64,000 bases of DNA. It comes from Nageia nagi. Lineage: Eukaryota > Pinophyta. The notes beneath the pieces were generated by a model. That model was not told the origin of the DNA. It did no database searches and worked only from the letters and a program-made list of their open reading frames with translations. Positions 46,065 through 57,422 of the stretch are shown piece by piece. The stretch is taken from the NCBI GenBank assembly GCA_050084985.1, contig JBITNC010000002.1, positions 7,626,001-7,690,000 on the forward strand, written 5' to 3'. Both the position numbers and the translations under genes were made by a program. Numbering within the stretch: the stretch's first letter is position 1; each line of letters opens with the position of its first letter.

Positions 46065-47170
46065 TCATTTTATGTAATTCAAAAGCATGTTGTTCTTTCC
46101 CTCCCCACTGAAATCCATGACTCTTTCCTGTAATTGCATGAAGTGGAGAAGCCATGTAAGAAAAATTAGCAATAAACTTGCGTAAATACTGTAATACCCA
46201 AGAAAACTCCTAGTATCTATCACATTAGTGGGAGTAGGCCATTTCAACACAACCTCAATTTTTGTAGGATCTATCCTTAATTGACCTTCACCTACAATGT
46301 GGCCAAGATAGGTTAAACTTTTCCTGACAAACTCACACTTAGACATCTTCAAATAGAGTTTTGCTTCCCTTAAAACTTCAAACACTTTACAAATATGTAC
46401 CACATGATCTTTCCAATTATCACTATAAATGAGAATATCATCAAGATACACAATAACAAAATCATCAATGAAAGGCCTTAAAACCTCATTCATTACACGC
46501 ATGAAAGTAGTAGGAGCATTGCATAATCCACCAACCATTCAAACAATCCTTGCCTAGTTTTAAAAGTAGTTTTTCATACATCCTCTTCTTTAAATCGTAC
46601 TTGATGATAACCACTTCTTAGATCTAATTTTGTGAAAAGCCTAGCTTTTATTAATTGATCCATTAAATCATCAATACATGGCAAAGGATATTGATATTTA
46701 ACCATGATCTTTTTTAGTGCCCTATAATCAACACACATACACCAAGTTCCATATTTCTTTAGAATTATAACAATAGGAGATCCACATGGTTATGTGCTAG
46801 GTATAATGACTCCTTGATCTAACAATTCTTTAACTTGTTTCTTAATTTCTTTAGTTTCCAAAATAGAATATCTATATAAGCCAATATTAGGAAGTGCAAT
46901 AGCAGGATGTAATTGAATCTCATGTTGTATATCTCTTTTTGATGGAAGTTCTTTAGGTACTTGAAATAAATCTTTAAATTCAGAAATTACCTCTTTTACT
47001 TCTTCTTTATATTGTGATTCACAATCCTCAAGTGCCTTTATGATTTCTACTTCATCTTGAGATTTCACCATTGCAAGTACAAACATTTGTCCTGTATTGA
47101 TTAGTTTCTTTGCTTGTCCTGCACTAATCAAAGAAATATCCTTTTTTTTGCTTTGATGAGCACTAACCAT
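46065..47170 (-). pseudogene. N reverse transcriptase
   Basis: The 46790-47170 stretch holds the linker after protease and the RT start (IQHEIQLHPAIALPNIGLYR, KKQVKELLDQGVIIPS). The middle (46540-46790) has VDYRAL, YPLPCIDDLMDQL, FTKLDLRSGYHQ. The palm at 46065-46538 has [14 protein letters not shown] and [13 protein letters not shown] (near 46440), then [10 protein letters not shown] and YLGHIVGEG. Catalytic residues are intact. A frame change lies between 46538 and 46790. Stops include a W or Q codon to TAG. Confidence 0.92.
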
Positions 47171-47233
47171 GTATTCAATTCCATCTTTAATGAGTCTATA
47201 TTTGTTTTCCTTTCTATAAAATAAAGCATCTCT

Positions 47234-48559
47234 TTACCATAGATAAGGAATACCAAGCACAATCCCACAAATATCCAAAGGAACAACATCAAGTAAAACT
47301 TCATCAATGTAATCCCTGTTAATCCCAAATTGCAACTTGCATTGTTGTGTTACCTTTAACTTTGAATTTTTATTAACCCATCCCAATGGATATGGGTTTG
47401 GATGAGGTTGAGTAGTGAGTGAAAGTGATTTGACATACTTTTCTACAATTAAGTTAGCTTGAGATCCAGAATCAAACAATGAATCAATCCTAGTCTTCTT
47501 AGCTTGCACCTTGATGTGAAAAAGTTCAATTTTCTTCTTTACCTCATCTTCATTAGGTGTATTATGTAAAACCATACATGCCATTTTATCATCTACATAT
47601 GAACCATCCTCAATTTCCTTAGTAATAGTATTTGTTTGTTTCTTTTGGCCTTTAGGTTTAGGGTGTAATTCAGGATGCAATTTCCAACATTTAGCCTCTA
47701 AATGACCTTCTTTTTGACAATGTTTACATACATCTTTAGACTTCTCTTTTTGTGTAGTAGACATAGTTTTATTTTTCCCCTTTACTTTATTCCTTTTAGA
47801 ATCATTATTACTATTATTATTGGAAGCATTTTTCTTTTTCCCATCCTTAACAAATTTTCCCCTTTCTTCTAAGTGAGTGGCTTGTACACAAACTTTATCC
47901 AAATCATTTGGATCAAACATCAATATTGTATGCCTTAAATAATTATGCAAACCACCAATATACTTAAGAAGAGTATCTTGGGAATTAAGAGGAATACCTA
48001 GCATTGTAGCTCTTCTTTGGAATTTCATAGTGTACTCTTGCACACTTTGCCCTTTGCCTTGATGAAAAGTTTGCCAATCCATGATTGCTTTTTGTCGATA
48101 ACCCAAAGGATAAAATTGATTTCTAAGCAATTGTACAAAATGGGTCCAAGAAGCAATACAAGCTTGAATTGATACATTCTTACTTTGCAAACAACTTTCC
48201 CACCAAACAAGTGCATTACCACTCATTTTAAGAGTTGCTAATTGGATTTTATCCTTATCTCTTACAATTCTTTGAATTCTACAATATACTCCAATTTGTT
48301 TAATCCAATGGTCTAACTTCTTATCATTCACTTCTCCAATAAAAGTAGGCAAATCAAATTTAACTTCCAATTTCAAAGGAGAACTTTGAAAAACACTATG
48401 TGTAACATTATTGTCAATTTTATTACATTCACTAGTTTCAACTTCATTTTTCTTGTATTGTTGTTCTTGAAAATGTTGGAATTGTAGAGACATCTTTTGG
48501 AACAATATGGAGAGATCAGCAATTTACTTTTCCACATTAGACCCTCCTTCATTAGCCAT
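47234..48559 (-). pseudogene. N gag-protease, largely open reading frame
   Basis: The true start is the ATG at 48557-48559 (MANEGGSNVEK). One TAA at 48524-48526 interrupts it, after which 423 codons are open from 48505. Counting from there: capsid-type Retrotrans_gag core about 45-210 (KFDLPTFIGEVND, WWESCL, FYPLGYRQKA, QEYTMKFQRRA), an Asn/Lys-rich stretch 222-248, a canonical CX2CX4HX4C knuckle at 260-273, and protease with DSGSQANLI at 345-353 (catalytic D-S-G intact) and VPLDICGIVLGIPYLW at the end. Gag and protease share one frame. This is the longest intact coding stretch in the window. Confidence 0.93.
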
Positions 48560-48730
48560 GGCTCCAAGCTCTCTTTGCTTCTTTAGCCAAACTCTAGAAC
48601 CAATTTCTAGATCCTCCTCCACAAATTCTCCTTCTCCTTTCTTGCTTTGTGACCTGGTATACATGCAAGAACACTTTCCAAAACACCAACAATAATCTCA
48701 AAAATATAGGTTATCCCAATGATTTCAATT

Positions 48731-48742
48731 GCTCTGATACCA
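48731..48742 (-). promoter_or_regulatory. N primer-binding site, initiator tRNA-Met
   Basis: TGGTATCAGAGC on the minus strand, a perfect match to the standard plant tRNA-iMet site, four bases from the LTR end. Confidence 0.95.
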
Positions 48743-49099
48743 AACTTGATCCATAAACTATAATATTACAATTTTCAATTTAATCTTTACTCAGGATCAA
48801 TTCACACTTAAAATAATTAAGTTCTTGTAAAGGAAATTTAGGAATAAATTTGTAAACACAAAGAAGAGAAAAGCATTCACCATAGAAGAGACAAGCAAAA
48901 TCTATCCTGGTTCACCTAGTGTAGGCTACATCTAGCTCAAAAGCTCTCTACTATCAATGGGTGGAATCACTTTTACAAGGCCTTCTTGGTCCTTCAAAAC
49001 CTCCTCTCACATTCACAACACACTCATAGCTCTAAAAATCACAATAAAATTGATAACAACCTTCCTAAAATCCTCCCTTTTTTCCTGTACAATTTGCTC

Positions 49100-49109
49100 C
49101 CTTTTTATA
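49100..49109 (-). promoter_or_regulatory. TATA box in N 5' LTR
   Basis: TATAAAAAGG on the minus strand, same place as in the partner LTR. This copy would drive element transcription. Confidence 0.65.
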
Positions 49110-49433
49110 CAATTTTGGGGGCTAAAATTGGAGAGTATCACAAATAGGAAATTTGGTAAAAAAAACAACCATTTTTAGATACCCATTAACCTCCTTGATC
49201 TTCTTGTCAAATTTGGGCTCAAATGGTTGTAAAAATATCCCAAAAATGAGCTCTAAAATTGAAATAACATGCTCTTTGAACTATTTCAAGCTTACAGGAT
49301 TAACTCAGTCCAATAATAGGACCTTAGGTGAATCAAAAATCACCAAAAACCTTAGAAATGCCAAAATACATTAAAAAAACTTAAAATCAAGTGGGTGCAC
49401 TATAGTGGCGACACATGGTGCTTACTGGGTAGA

Positions 49434-49451
49434 AGTCAAACTCTGTTGACT
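49434..49451. promoter_or_regulatory. Inverted W-box-like pair in N 5' LTR
   Basis: AGTCAAACTCTGTTGACT: TTGAC cores on both strands, conserved in the partner LTR at 44527. Confidence 0.45.
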
Positions 49452-49827
49452 GGCGGCTAGCTGACTAGGTAGCTTACCACATAGGTCGAGGCAGTCTGGC
49501 TGGGTCACATGTGGTCGAATAGGTTGGACACATGGTCATGATCATGTAAGTGGATGTAGTTGATAAGCAGTCAAATGGTCAACCTACCCTATCACCTCCT
49601 TGCTATCACTTCGGTGGCAAATGGGTCCTGCCAAAATGGCCACCCACATTTGAAATTTTTGTTTTTTTTTTCAAAAATACATAAATTGGAATTAATTTCG
49701 TAACTTCCACATACGGAATCGGATTCTTGATCCAAAATAAGTTTTGAAAAGTTGAAGACAAGATGATCACAATGAATACACTAAAATGGAGATTACTAAA
49801 TGTTGAAGGGATCCAAATTTTGGATCA

Positions 49828-49832
49828 CTAGT
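49828..49832. repeat. N target-site duplication, right copy
   Basis: CTAGT directly after the N LTR end, pairing with ATAGT at 43839-43843. Confidence 0.82.
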
Positions 49833-50230
49833 AGTCTTACCATGACATCTTAATGCTGAATATTATGGAGCTTAGCCAAACCCATTACATCCACACAGTG
49901 TTAATAGGTTGTTTTCTCTATGGTGGCATAAAACTTAGGTGGAGTTTTAAAGATATTTCTTGGGATATCATGCAATATAGCTAGAGCCAAAGGTACCCCA
50001 TCATCCCATATAGGATATATATTTGGAATAGAATTATCCATTTTAGGAGAAGTAATCCTAGTATGAAGGTTGAATGGTACTAGTTTGAATGGAGATTCTA
50101 AAGTGTTGATACTACACAAAGATATAGACTTGATCAAGGTCTTTCTTTTGAAAGTACCAAGTTCTTTAAAATCTAGGGCCTCTTTAGCTACTTTGGATTT
50201 TGATCTTGTCCACATAAACTCTAGTAGCAA
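49828..50230 (-). pseudogene. AB gag, N-terminal part
   Basis: Open stretch 49901-50230: a basic start (MWTRSKSKVAKEALDFKELG), then NTLESPFKLVPFNLH and NIYPIWDDGVPLALAILHDI. The CD gag has the matching text (63002-63379: NSLESLFKAIPFNLH, NIYPTWDDGIPLALPSLHDI). It reaches N at 49828 and continues past it at 43843. The first base group, CTAGT, is the right copy of the N target duplication (49828-49832). Confidence 0.78.
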
Positions 50231-50334
50231 CTAAAAGAATTTAGGTTCAAGAAGTAGCAATAATAACTATAAAATTTGCTTTGATGCATACCATCAATAC
50301 TACTTCTAGTAGAGTCACCAATGAATTTTTTTGT

Positions 50335-50352
50335 GTTCCATTAAGAATTCCA
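50335..50352 (-). promoter_or_regulatory. AB putative primer-binding site
   Basis: TGGAATTCTTAATGGAAC on the minus strand, 11 bp inside LTR B. It aligns with the better kept TGGCATTCCCAATGGAAC of CD. tRNA not assigned. Confidence 0.5.
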
Positions 50353-50363
50353 AAAATATATAT

Positions 50364-51896
50364 TATTGATAGAAATTATGTAATATATATGCCCTTGGAC
50401 AATTTCAACCAAAGCATATCATGAATAGGATAACATAGTAACCTAATCTCCATAGTAGGCCAGTTCCTTACCTATTGGGTGTAGATGAAAAGAATAGGTA
50501 ACAAGAAAGAAACAAAAGAGGTTAGAGTGTAAAAAATAAAGCAAGAAGGATAAGAAGCAAGAGTAAAGCAAGGGGTAGATCACTAGTTCAAAGTAAGCTT
50601 TCACGTAACATGAAACCTTGGCAAGAATCTAGTGTAGTAGCCACAGTGTAATCTTTCATTCTCTAAATTATTCTTTAGCTTAACTCTACCATATTAGTAG
50701 ACATAGTTATATCAACAACTCATTGTTAGCATTCAGGAAATATCCATTATGTGCCATAATATAACTATATTAAGAATAATAATTCCAAGTGTTGGACAAG
50801 AAAGGTCAAGATGGCATTGTATTATTGATATAACAAAAGGTCATTGAAAATAAATACAAGGGGCAATACTAAGGATTTACACCTTTTTTGCTCTATCTTA
50901 AACTAAATTTATACTAGGCTAGAGTGGTTATAGAATGATTGAAACAAAATAGTTACAAAATAGCCCAAAGATTCTAGCCTTCTTTTAATAAACAACTAAC
51001 TATCTCTACCACATGGCATTTTATTTCTAAAAATTGAAAGATCTAGAACTATAACTACTTCTAAATTATGATTATCATGTTTCTTAGGTGCTATTTGAAC
51101 TTGTATTACATTTACAAAAGATTCCCTAACTGATTATGATGATTCTAGAGTTTTTCCATCTTGTAGTGGTTATTTTGAAGCCTTCTTAATTTTCAACTCA
51201 AATTTTAGATTCTTTTGATGAAGTTTTGTTTGGGAAGAGATTCCTTTTATTACATCCAACATCATCAATATTTGCACTCCAATCTTGAAGGCTTTTATTT
51301 TCTATTAATGTCACTTCCTTCTTGCACCTTTGTAAGATAAAGCAAGTAACTCTAAGAAATCTTATTTTTGCTTGTGACATCCTCCTCCTCCAGGTCTCTT
51401 CTTTTGACCAAAATGGGTTTCACTTTACTAAGCTAACATCACCTCCTTTCATGCCTCAAAACACCAAACTTAGTCACCATAAAACTTTTAGCATTACTTG
51501 CTAACATCACTACTCTTAGAGTCTAGTTTTAGATGAAAATAATACTCACCTATATTCTATTGACATCATATCTAGAGATTGCTATAATTAGTGCATTTTC
51601 TCATAAAAATTATCTGGGTTTAATTTGCTAACATCACTTTTTTCATGCCCTATAACACCTAACTCAACCTCTATAAAAATTTTAGCATTACTTGTTGACA
51701 TCACTAATCTTGGAGTTTGATTTTAGATCAGAATAATATTTGCCTATACTTTGTTGACATCATGTTCAAAGATTGCTATTATTAGTGTATTTCCTCATCA
51801 AAACTTTGAAAGTTTCCTAAAACACACTTCTTTAGACAAATAAGAATAATACATGCTAGGAAGCCACTAGGGTGTTAGGCTATGTATGCATATACA
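50364..51896 (-). repeat. AB 5' LTR (LTR B)
   Basis: TATTGATAG to TATGCATATACA, followed by ATACC. About 92% like LTR A over the part I compared. TATA-like TATAAAT (minus) at 50907-50913. Confidence 0.92.
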
Positions 51897-51901
51897 ATAC
51901 C
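51897..51901. repeat. AB target-site duplication, right copy
   Basis: ATACC, identical to 32943-32947. Confidence 0.92.
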
Positions 51902-51949
51902 TCTGGAGTAGAATTGGGTGCATTTTTGATGCAAGAGGAATACCCTTAG
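51897..51949 (+). pseudogene. C1 RNase H, 53-bp island between AB and CD
   Basis: It begins with the right copy of the ATACC target duplication (51897-51901). Then SGVELGAFLMQEEYP follows in the same frame that ended at 32947. This is the conserved gypsy RNase H stretch after the first catalytic Asp (family SGxGIGAVLMQ). At 51949 it is cut by LTR C of CD. Such a short, in-frame piece shows that two elements landed 53 bp apart in the same domain. Confidence 0.92.
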
Positions 51950-53623
51950 TGTTGATGGAAATTGAGTAATATATGAACTCTAGGCCAATACAATAAAATT
52001 TTATCATGAACAAGCTAACATAATAACCTGATCTTTAAAGTAGGCCAAATCCTTATCCATTAGGGTAGATGAAAAGAGCAAATAAAAAGAAAGAAACAAA
52101 AGAGGATAAAGTGCAAGAAATGAAACAAAAGAGGTAGGGAGCAAGAGTAAAGAAAAAGGGGCAAATTACTAGTTTAGCATAGGCTTTCACACAGCATAAA
52201 ACCTTGGCAAGAATCTAGTGTAGTAGCCATGGTGTAAGCTTTCAGTCTCTAAATTATTCTTCATCTTAACTCTTCCATATAAGCATACACAGTTATACCA
52301 ACAACTTGTTGTTATCATTTAGGAAATATACATTACTTGCCACAATATAACCAAATTAAAAATAATAACACCAAGTGTTGGACAAGAAAGATCAAGATGG
52401 CATTGTATAATTGATAAAACAATAGATATTTGAAAACAAATACAAGGGGTAATACTAGGGATTTTGACCCCTTTTCCTTAGCTTCCACTAAATTTATACT
52501 AGGCTAGAGTGGTTACAAAAATATTGAAACAAAATAATTACAAAATGGCCTAAATATTTTGCCTTTATTTTAATAAACAACTAATTTTTTTTACCACATG
52601 ACATTTTATTTCTAAAAAATTGAAAGGTCTAAAACTGTAACTGCTTATAAATTATGATAGGCATGCTTCTTGGGCACTATTTGAACTTGTATTACAATTA
52701 TGAAAGGTTATTTGATTGACTCTAGTGATTTTAGAGTTTCTTCATCTTCTAGTGGTTGTTCAAAGGCCCTCTTGATCTTCAACACATGTTTCAAAGGTCT
52801 TTGGTGAAGTTTTGCTAGGGTAGAGATTCCTTTTGTTACATTTAACATCATTCGTTTCCAAACTATCTACTTTAAGAGTTATTTTATTTCATTGATGTCA
52901 CCTCCTTTTGTGCCTTTGTAGGGTGGAGAAAATAACTTTGAGATATTTTGGTCTTACTGATGACATCATCCTTCTTCGAACTCATTCTTTTGGCTAAAAT
53001 GGGCTTCGCTTTATCTTGCTGATGTTACATTCTTTCATGCTCCAAAATCAATTGACTTAGCCATCATGGAACTTTTAACACTACTTGTTGACATCACTAC
53101 TTTTGGGGTTTGGTTTTAGACAAGTCACTATTTTGCTAACATCACTTCCTTTTATGCCTTAGAACACTTAGTCACCATAAAAATTTTAACACTACCTATT
53201 GATGTCATTACTCTCAGGGTCCAATTTTAGAAGATCCTCTACTCTATTAACATCACTTCTTTTTTTCCCCAGAACACTTAGCCATTATGGAACCTTTAAC
53301 ACTACTTGCTAACATCACTACTCCTAAGGTTTGATTTTAGAATAGCCTCTACTCTACTGATGTCACTTCTTTTATGCCCCAAAACACTTAGTTATCATGG
53401 AACTTTTAACACTACCTACTGACATCACTATTCTCAGGGTCTACTTTTACAAGATCCTCTACTCTACTAACATCACTTCCTTTTATGTCTTATAAAGTAC
53501 TATACTTAGTGTATTTACTCATCAAAACTATCCAAAAGCTTGTTAAAACACTCTTCTTATAGATAAGTAAAGACAATACATGTTGAGAAGCTACTAAGGT
53601 GTTGGACTATATATGTATATACA
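51950..53623 (-). repeat. CD 3' LTR (LTR C), 1674 bp
   Basis: TGTTGATGG to ATATGTATATACA. About 140 bp longer than A and B because it has a 110-bp tandem array (53073-53495) where A and B have two 194-bp spaced blocks. TATA-like TATAAAT (minus) at 52492-52498, conserved with A and B. Confidence 0.88.
53073..53495 (-). repeat. Tandem array, 110-bp unit x 4, in LTR C
   Basis: TTTTAACACTACYTRYTGA-type unit starts at 53073, 53184, 53294 and 53404 (spacing 111, 110, 110). Each unit also carries CTAACATCACTTCCTTT-like and ACACTTAG blocks. Confidence 0.9.
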
Positions 53624-56600
53624 TTTTGGTGACATGTGTGAGAAAAGTTTTCTTTTCATACAAGGTATTTTGGACCTACCACAAAAATTTGGAAAGGGAG
53701 AGGGACCAAGCTTCAATTCTATGAGTTTAGGAACTGTTGAACCTTTCCCCAAATCATGTGTGTTTTGGAGAAGTCTTTTAACCTTGATTGGGATAAAGCT
53801 ACAATGTTCAAAACTTCATAAGACAATTGCCTATGTTTTTGTAACAATTGATGTAAACTAATCCCAACCTATGCCCAAGAATCAAAGAGTTTTAGCAAGT
53901 TTACCTTGTCAAAAGAAGATAGCAGTGCTTCCACATCATCAAGCTTACTAATTTTTTTAATACTCTTTAAGAATTCTAATTCTGGGACTGGTGAATCATT
54001 AATCCTCCATAATTTTGGGACTCCCAATGTGGATAAATTTTGCAACTCTACTTTAATAGTATCTATCCCTTGCACTTGATTTAGAATGCTATTTTTGATC
54101 CCTTAATAGACCCATTTTCCTTGTACTAGGTAATTGATCACTACCATGAGTTCAACTCAGTCTCCAATATTTAGGGCTTGTAAATCTTCATTAGAAATTT
54201 CATTTAGTTTCTTGTTTTCCCTCTTGGCTTCCTCTAATATAGGAAAGAGGATAGCCTCACCCCTACTAACATCTACTTCAAGCCATTTTAGTTCTAAAAA
54301 ACACATCTCCACATGGTCCTTGAGATGAATCGGGTCCTTGATTTCTTGGGACCTCTGTTCCCAAAATTTTACCTTTATAGTTAACAAAAAATCTCTATCC
54401 ATTTTGTGCTCACTCATGCTCTATTGCAATTGAGCTATATTAGCACTTAGGCTATTAATGATTGAATCTTTTAATGCAACTTCTATCATCCTTGTGGCTA
54501 TTTTTGCATCCTTTTAAAAAATAATGGCATCCTTTTTATTCATGCTATCAATAGTAGGAGCCAAAGCTAAACTTGCTCTCAAAATAGCTACATCATTATT
54601 GGCAACTTTTAGCTTGATACTTTGTGTAGCCAATAGCTTCTTTATCGGTTCATAAGCCTTTTGAAGCTTATTATACTTGGCTTCCAACTTGGTTAACTCT
54701 AATATATTCAATTCTATAGCAATTTGTAATAGCTCATTCTTGTCACTCTAGGGAATGCTTCTCATGTATATTTTTACCTAGATGTTCATGGAAGTCAAAT
54801 CACTCTATCCTTCTTGGAGGTCTTGGGCTATGGCCATCTCTAGCACATTATTTTTTGAATCTACAAAAGTTTGAAGCCTTACTAGATTATCTAGCATTAG
54901 GATTTTCTTTAATTTCTTCTGCATCCATTCTTCTTGATTTCTTTTCATTTGTTGGTATTGTTGGATAATATCATCAATAGACACCTACTACCTATATATG
55001 GTGATGAATGAGGAATCAACACCCAAATCCTAGGGGAGGGAGTCCAAAACTTGTTTTATTGATGTTGTGAGACTACCTTGGCTAGGATCTAGGCTATTGC
55101 TACTGATGGGGCTTACTAGTAATGGTGGTGCTAATGGTGGAGGTGATGATAGTATAGTGATTATATCAATGAGAGGAGTAACATGGGAAATAGATGTGGA
55201 ATGAGTAGGATCATTCCATTGGGAAGGTAGAGGTAACAATAGAATCAATTATGTGGTGGGTGTTAGAGAGGTTGTTACAACTATAGAAAGGGAGGCTTGA
55301 GTAGAAATGGGTGAAAAAACTTGAATGATGAAGGTATATCAAAGAGAAGTAGAAGGAGCAGAGAAAGAAAGCATACCTATTGGAGTGAATGCCCTCCTCT
55401 TCCTTTTCAATGAAAGGGGGGCCTCCTAAGCCTTTCTCTTTGCTATATACACTCCTTTCCCTTTTGGTGTCTCTTATACATCTTGGGAGGTAGCCTCTCT
55501 AGCCTCTTCTCCAACTTGCTCTTCTAGGCTAATCCTTTGGGCTTTTGGTTGATCTTCTTTTTCTTCTTCATCATCACTTTCAAGATACTCTTTAGAAAGG
55601 TCATTTGAAGGGTGCTCAATCTTCCACATATCTTCAAACACATCATCAAGATTAGACTTAAAAGGAGTGAATTTATTCCCTACTTCAATTTGATATTGGT
55701 TAAATGTAGTGATTTTCTCCTCACTCCACTTAAGGCTTCTCAATGTGGCCAAAGATTTTTTGGGTATTGAATCCATCCTTGGATTAAAAGCTACCTTATT
55801 TTCATAAAAAATCATCCATTGTGGTAGCAAATCTTTAGTAATCAAGGACATATGCATTAGTTTATCTTTCTCTCTTGGATTTCTCTATTTATCTAACTTA
55901 GGTATAGCTTTCACTTTGAAGTTGGGAGGATTGGGCTAATTTTTTTACCTTTTACCAAACATATCTTTAGGGTCGTATAACCTATACTGATTGATCCTTT
56001 TCAATTTCAAATTGAGTAGCTTCTCCTTTAGTTGGTTGCCTTCTCCTTAACTTTGAAGTGCCAAGTCATGCACTTTGTGGGGTAAAGCATAAACCAATCT
56101 CTTCTTAGCTACAGCTCCATATTTTGCATCTACATAATCTATTTACCATCCATAATCCATATTGAAGATCCATTCAATGACATGTATAGGCAATAAGAAA
56201 GGGGTGTCAATAAAACCATAAAGTTTGGTGAATGTTCCTTCTTTAGCAAAGAACCAATCCCTAATCTCACCATGAGGCATTCAAAGATACAATTTTGATG
56301 CTTTTGATAGCCTTGGAATTTTAGGAGTAAATAGACTCATGGTCAAAACTAATAAATTTTCCACAAAGTTATAGTAATCAGTCGATGACCTTACTTCCTC
56401 AGTCCATTTATCAATAGAACTAAGGGAACCATCTCTTTTATGCCTAGTTAAGGTTAATTTTTTTAAGAATCTCAAATTTTGATGGATTAACAACCAAATA
56501 ATATATGATGCAAATGCAAAGTGAGACCCCTAATCAATTTCTTCTAGTTTTTCTAAAATCTTATCTAAAATAGCAACAGCCTAATCATAAATGGTAGGAG

Positions 56601-57422
56601 TATTTGGGTGAGAGATTTGGTAGACTATTGCAAGCTTTACCAATGAAATATATTTGTCTGACCTTTCCCCAGTTGCTCCTAACAACATAGATAGAAACAA
56701 TTGTAAATGCGAAGAGAAACTAGATAGTAGCACTTTGAAATTTGGAACTTTTAGGAAATTTATAGCACCTTCTACATTTTTTTTCAACCAAGATAGGATA
56801 TTTATCCTCATTTTGGAGCTAGGTATTATATCCCAATTTATCAAGATAGGGGGAGAAAATGGGGCAAGTGGATTAAAAGTGCTTGCTAGAGATGCAAGGT
56901 CTACCCTAAGAATTACCCTCCCCTATAAATTTCTTATGACTATCATTATAGGATCAAATGCCCTTTTATCAGCTCTATCAATTTTGGGATTGGGAAACAT
57001 CTTTGAGGGAAAAAATACATGAGCCTTGACCCCATTGGTGTATGATCAATATGATTAAATCTAAAAATAGGACACTTACCTTTTTTGATGCCCTTTGGAT
57101 TCTTTTTGTGAGCCATTAGTTAAGTATCCCATAGGAAATCCATTGAATCAACAACCCTTTTAACTACCTTTCCTAGAGTAGGCACCATATTCCTTTCAAA
57201 CTATGCTTCCAAGTATACTATGCTCCAACTTAACAATTTTGAATGATGCTCTATGTTTCTTAGCTCTATTGAAGATTAGGAAATCAGATAACTACTACTC
57301 TTTGAAAGCTTTGGAGTTTGTATGTTTTAAAATGCATCACCTTGGCTATTTTTATGCTTAAATTCCCATGCCTTCGCATTTGCTTTTTCAATCATGTGAT
57401 GTAACTACTACATCATTTGCAT
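53624..57422 (-). pseudogene. CD extra ORF, about 1,250 codons, unrecognised protein
   Basis: Function unknown. All open pieces from 56844 down to 53869 (56581-56844, 56281-56493, 55474-55857, 55030-55248, 54514-54711, 54157-54417, 53869-54075) are in one frame, so about 3 kb reads as one ORF with point stops, mostly TAG. The N-terminal about 150 codons (from about 57413, with RVVDSMDFLWDT) are in another frame. Order: N-terminal domain with the SYIIWLLIHQN block and the FVENLLVLTMSLF block; KWSEEKITTFNQYQIEVG; acidic SDDEEEKED with Gln-rich text; Pro/Ser-rich linker (55030-55248); long coiled-coil-like part (54157-54711); C-terminal part with LGVPKLWRINDSPVPELEFL. It runs up to the LTR. No catalytic motif, signal peptide or membrane span is evident. 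Confidence 0.72.

Larger units (their letters stand above)
43844..49827 (-). mobile_element. N: gypsy element lacking the integrase core, nested in AB gag
   Basis: Two LTRs (43844-44915 and 48747-49827) with perfect TGATCC/GGATCA ends, a tRNA-Met primer site, a polypurine tract and gag-protease-RT-RNase H-integrase order on the minus strand. The internal part is only 3.8 kb because the integrase catalytic core is missing. The first about 250 bp of the LTRs differ at about 13 positions by eye, fewer than for AB, which fits N being the later insertion. Confidence 0.95.
48747..49827 (-). repeat. N 5' LTR, 1081 bp
   Basis: TGATCCATAAACTA to CCAAATTTTGGATCA, the partner of 43844-44915. The primer site abuts it. 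Differences from the partner are mainly transitions, many at CG or CHG sites in the GC-richer patch. Confidence 0.95.
32948..51896 (-). mobile_element. AB: complete aRNH-before-RT Ty3/gypsy element, with N nested in it
   Basis: Two LTRs (32948-34482 and 50364-51896, about 1.53 kb each) and identical ATACC target duplications delimit it. Without N (43844-49827) the internal region is about 9.9 kb, matching CD. In sense order: LTR, primer site, gag, protease, aRNH, RT, RNase H, integrase, long extra ORF, LTR. The first about 235 bp of the LTRs differ at about 19 positions by eye, mostly transitions, so the insertion is old. No adjacent polypurine tract could be recognised at the LTR A border. 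Confidence 0.93.

Noticed and set aside
48731-48742. tRNA gene fragment
   Set aside because: It is only the 12-base primer site next to an LTR, without the rest of a tRNA.
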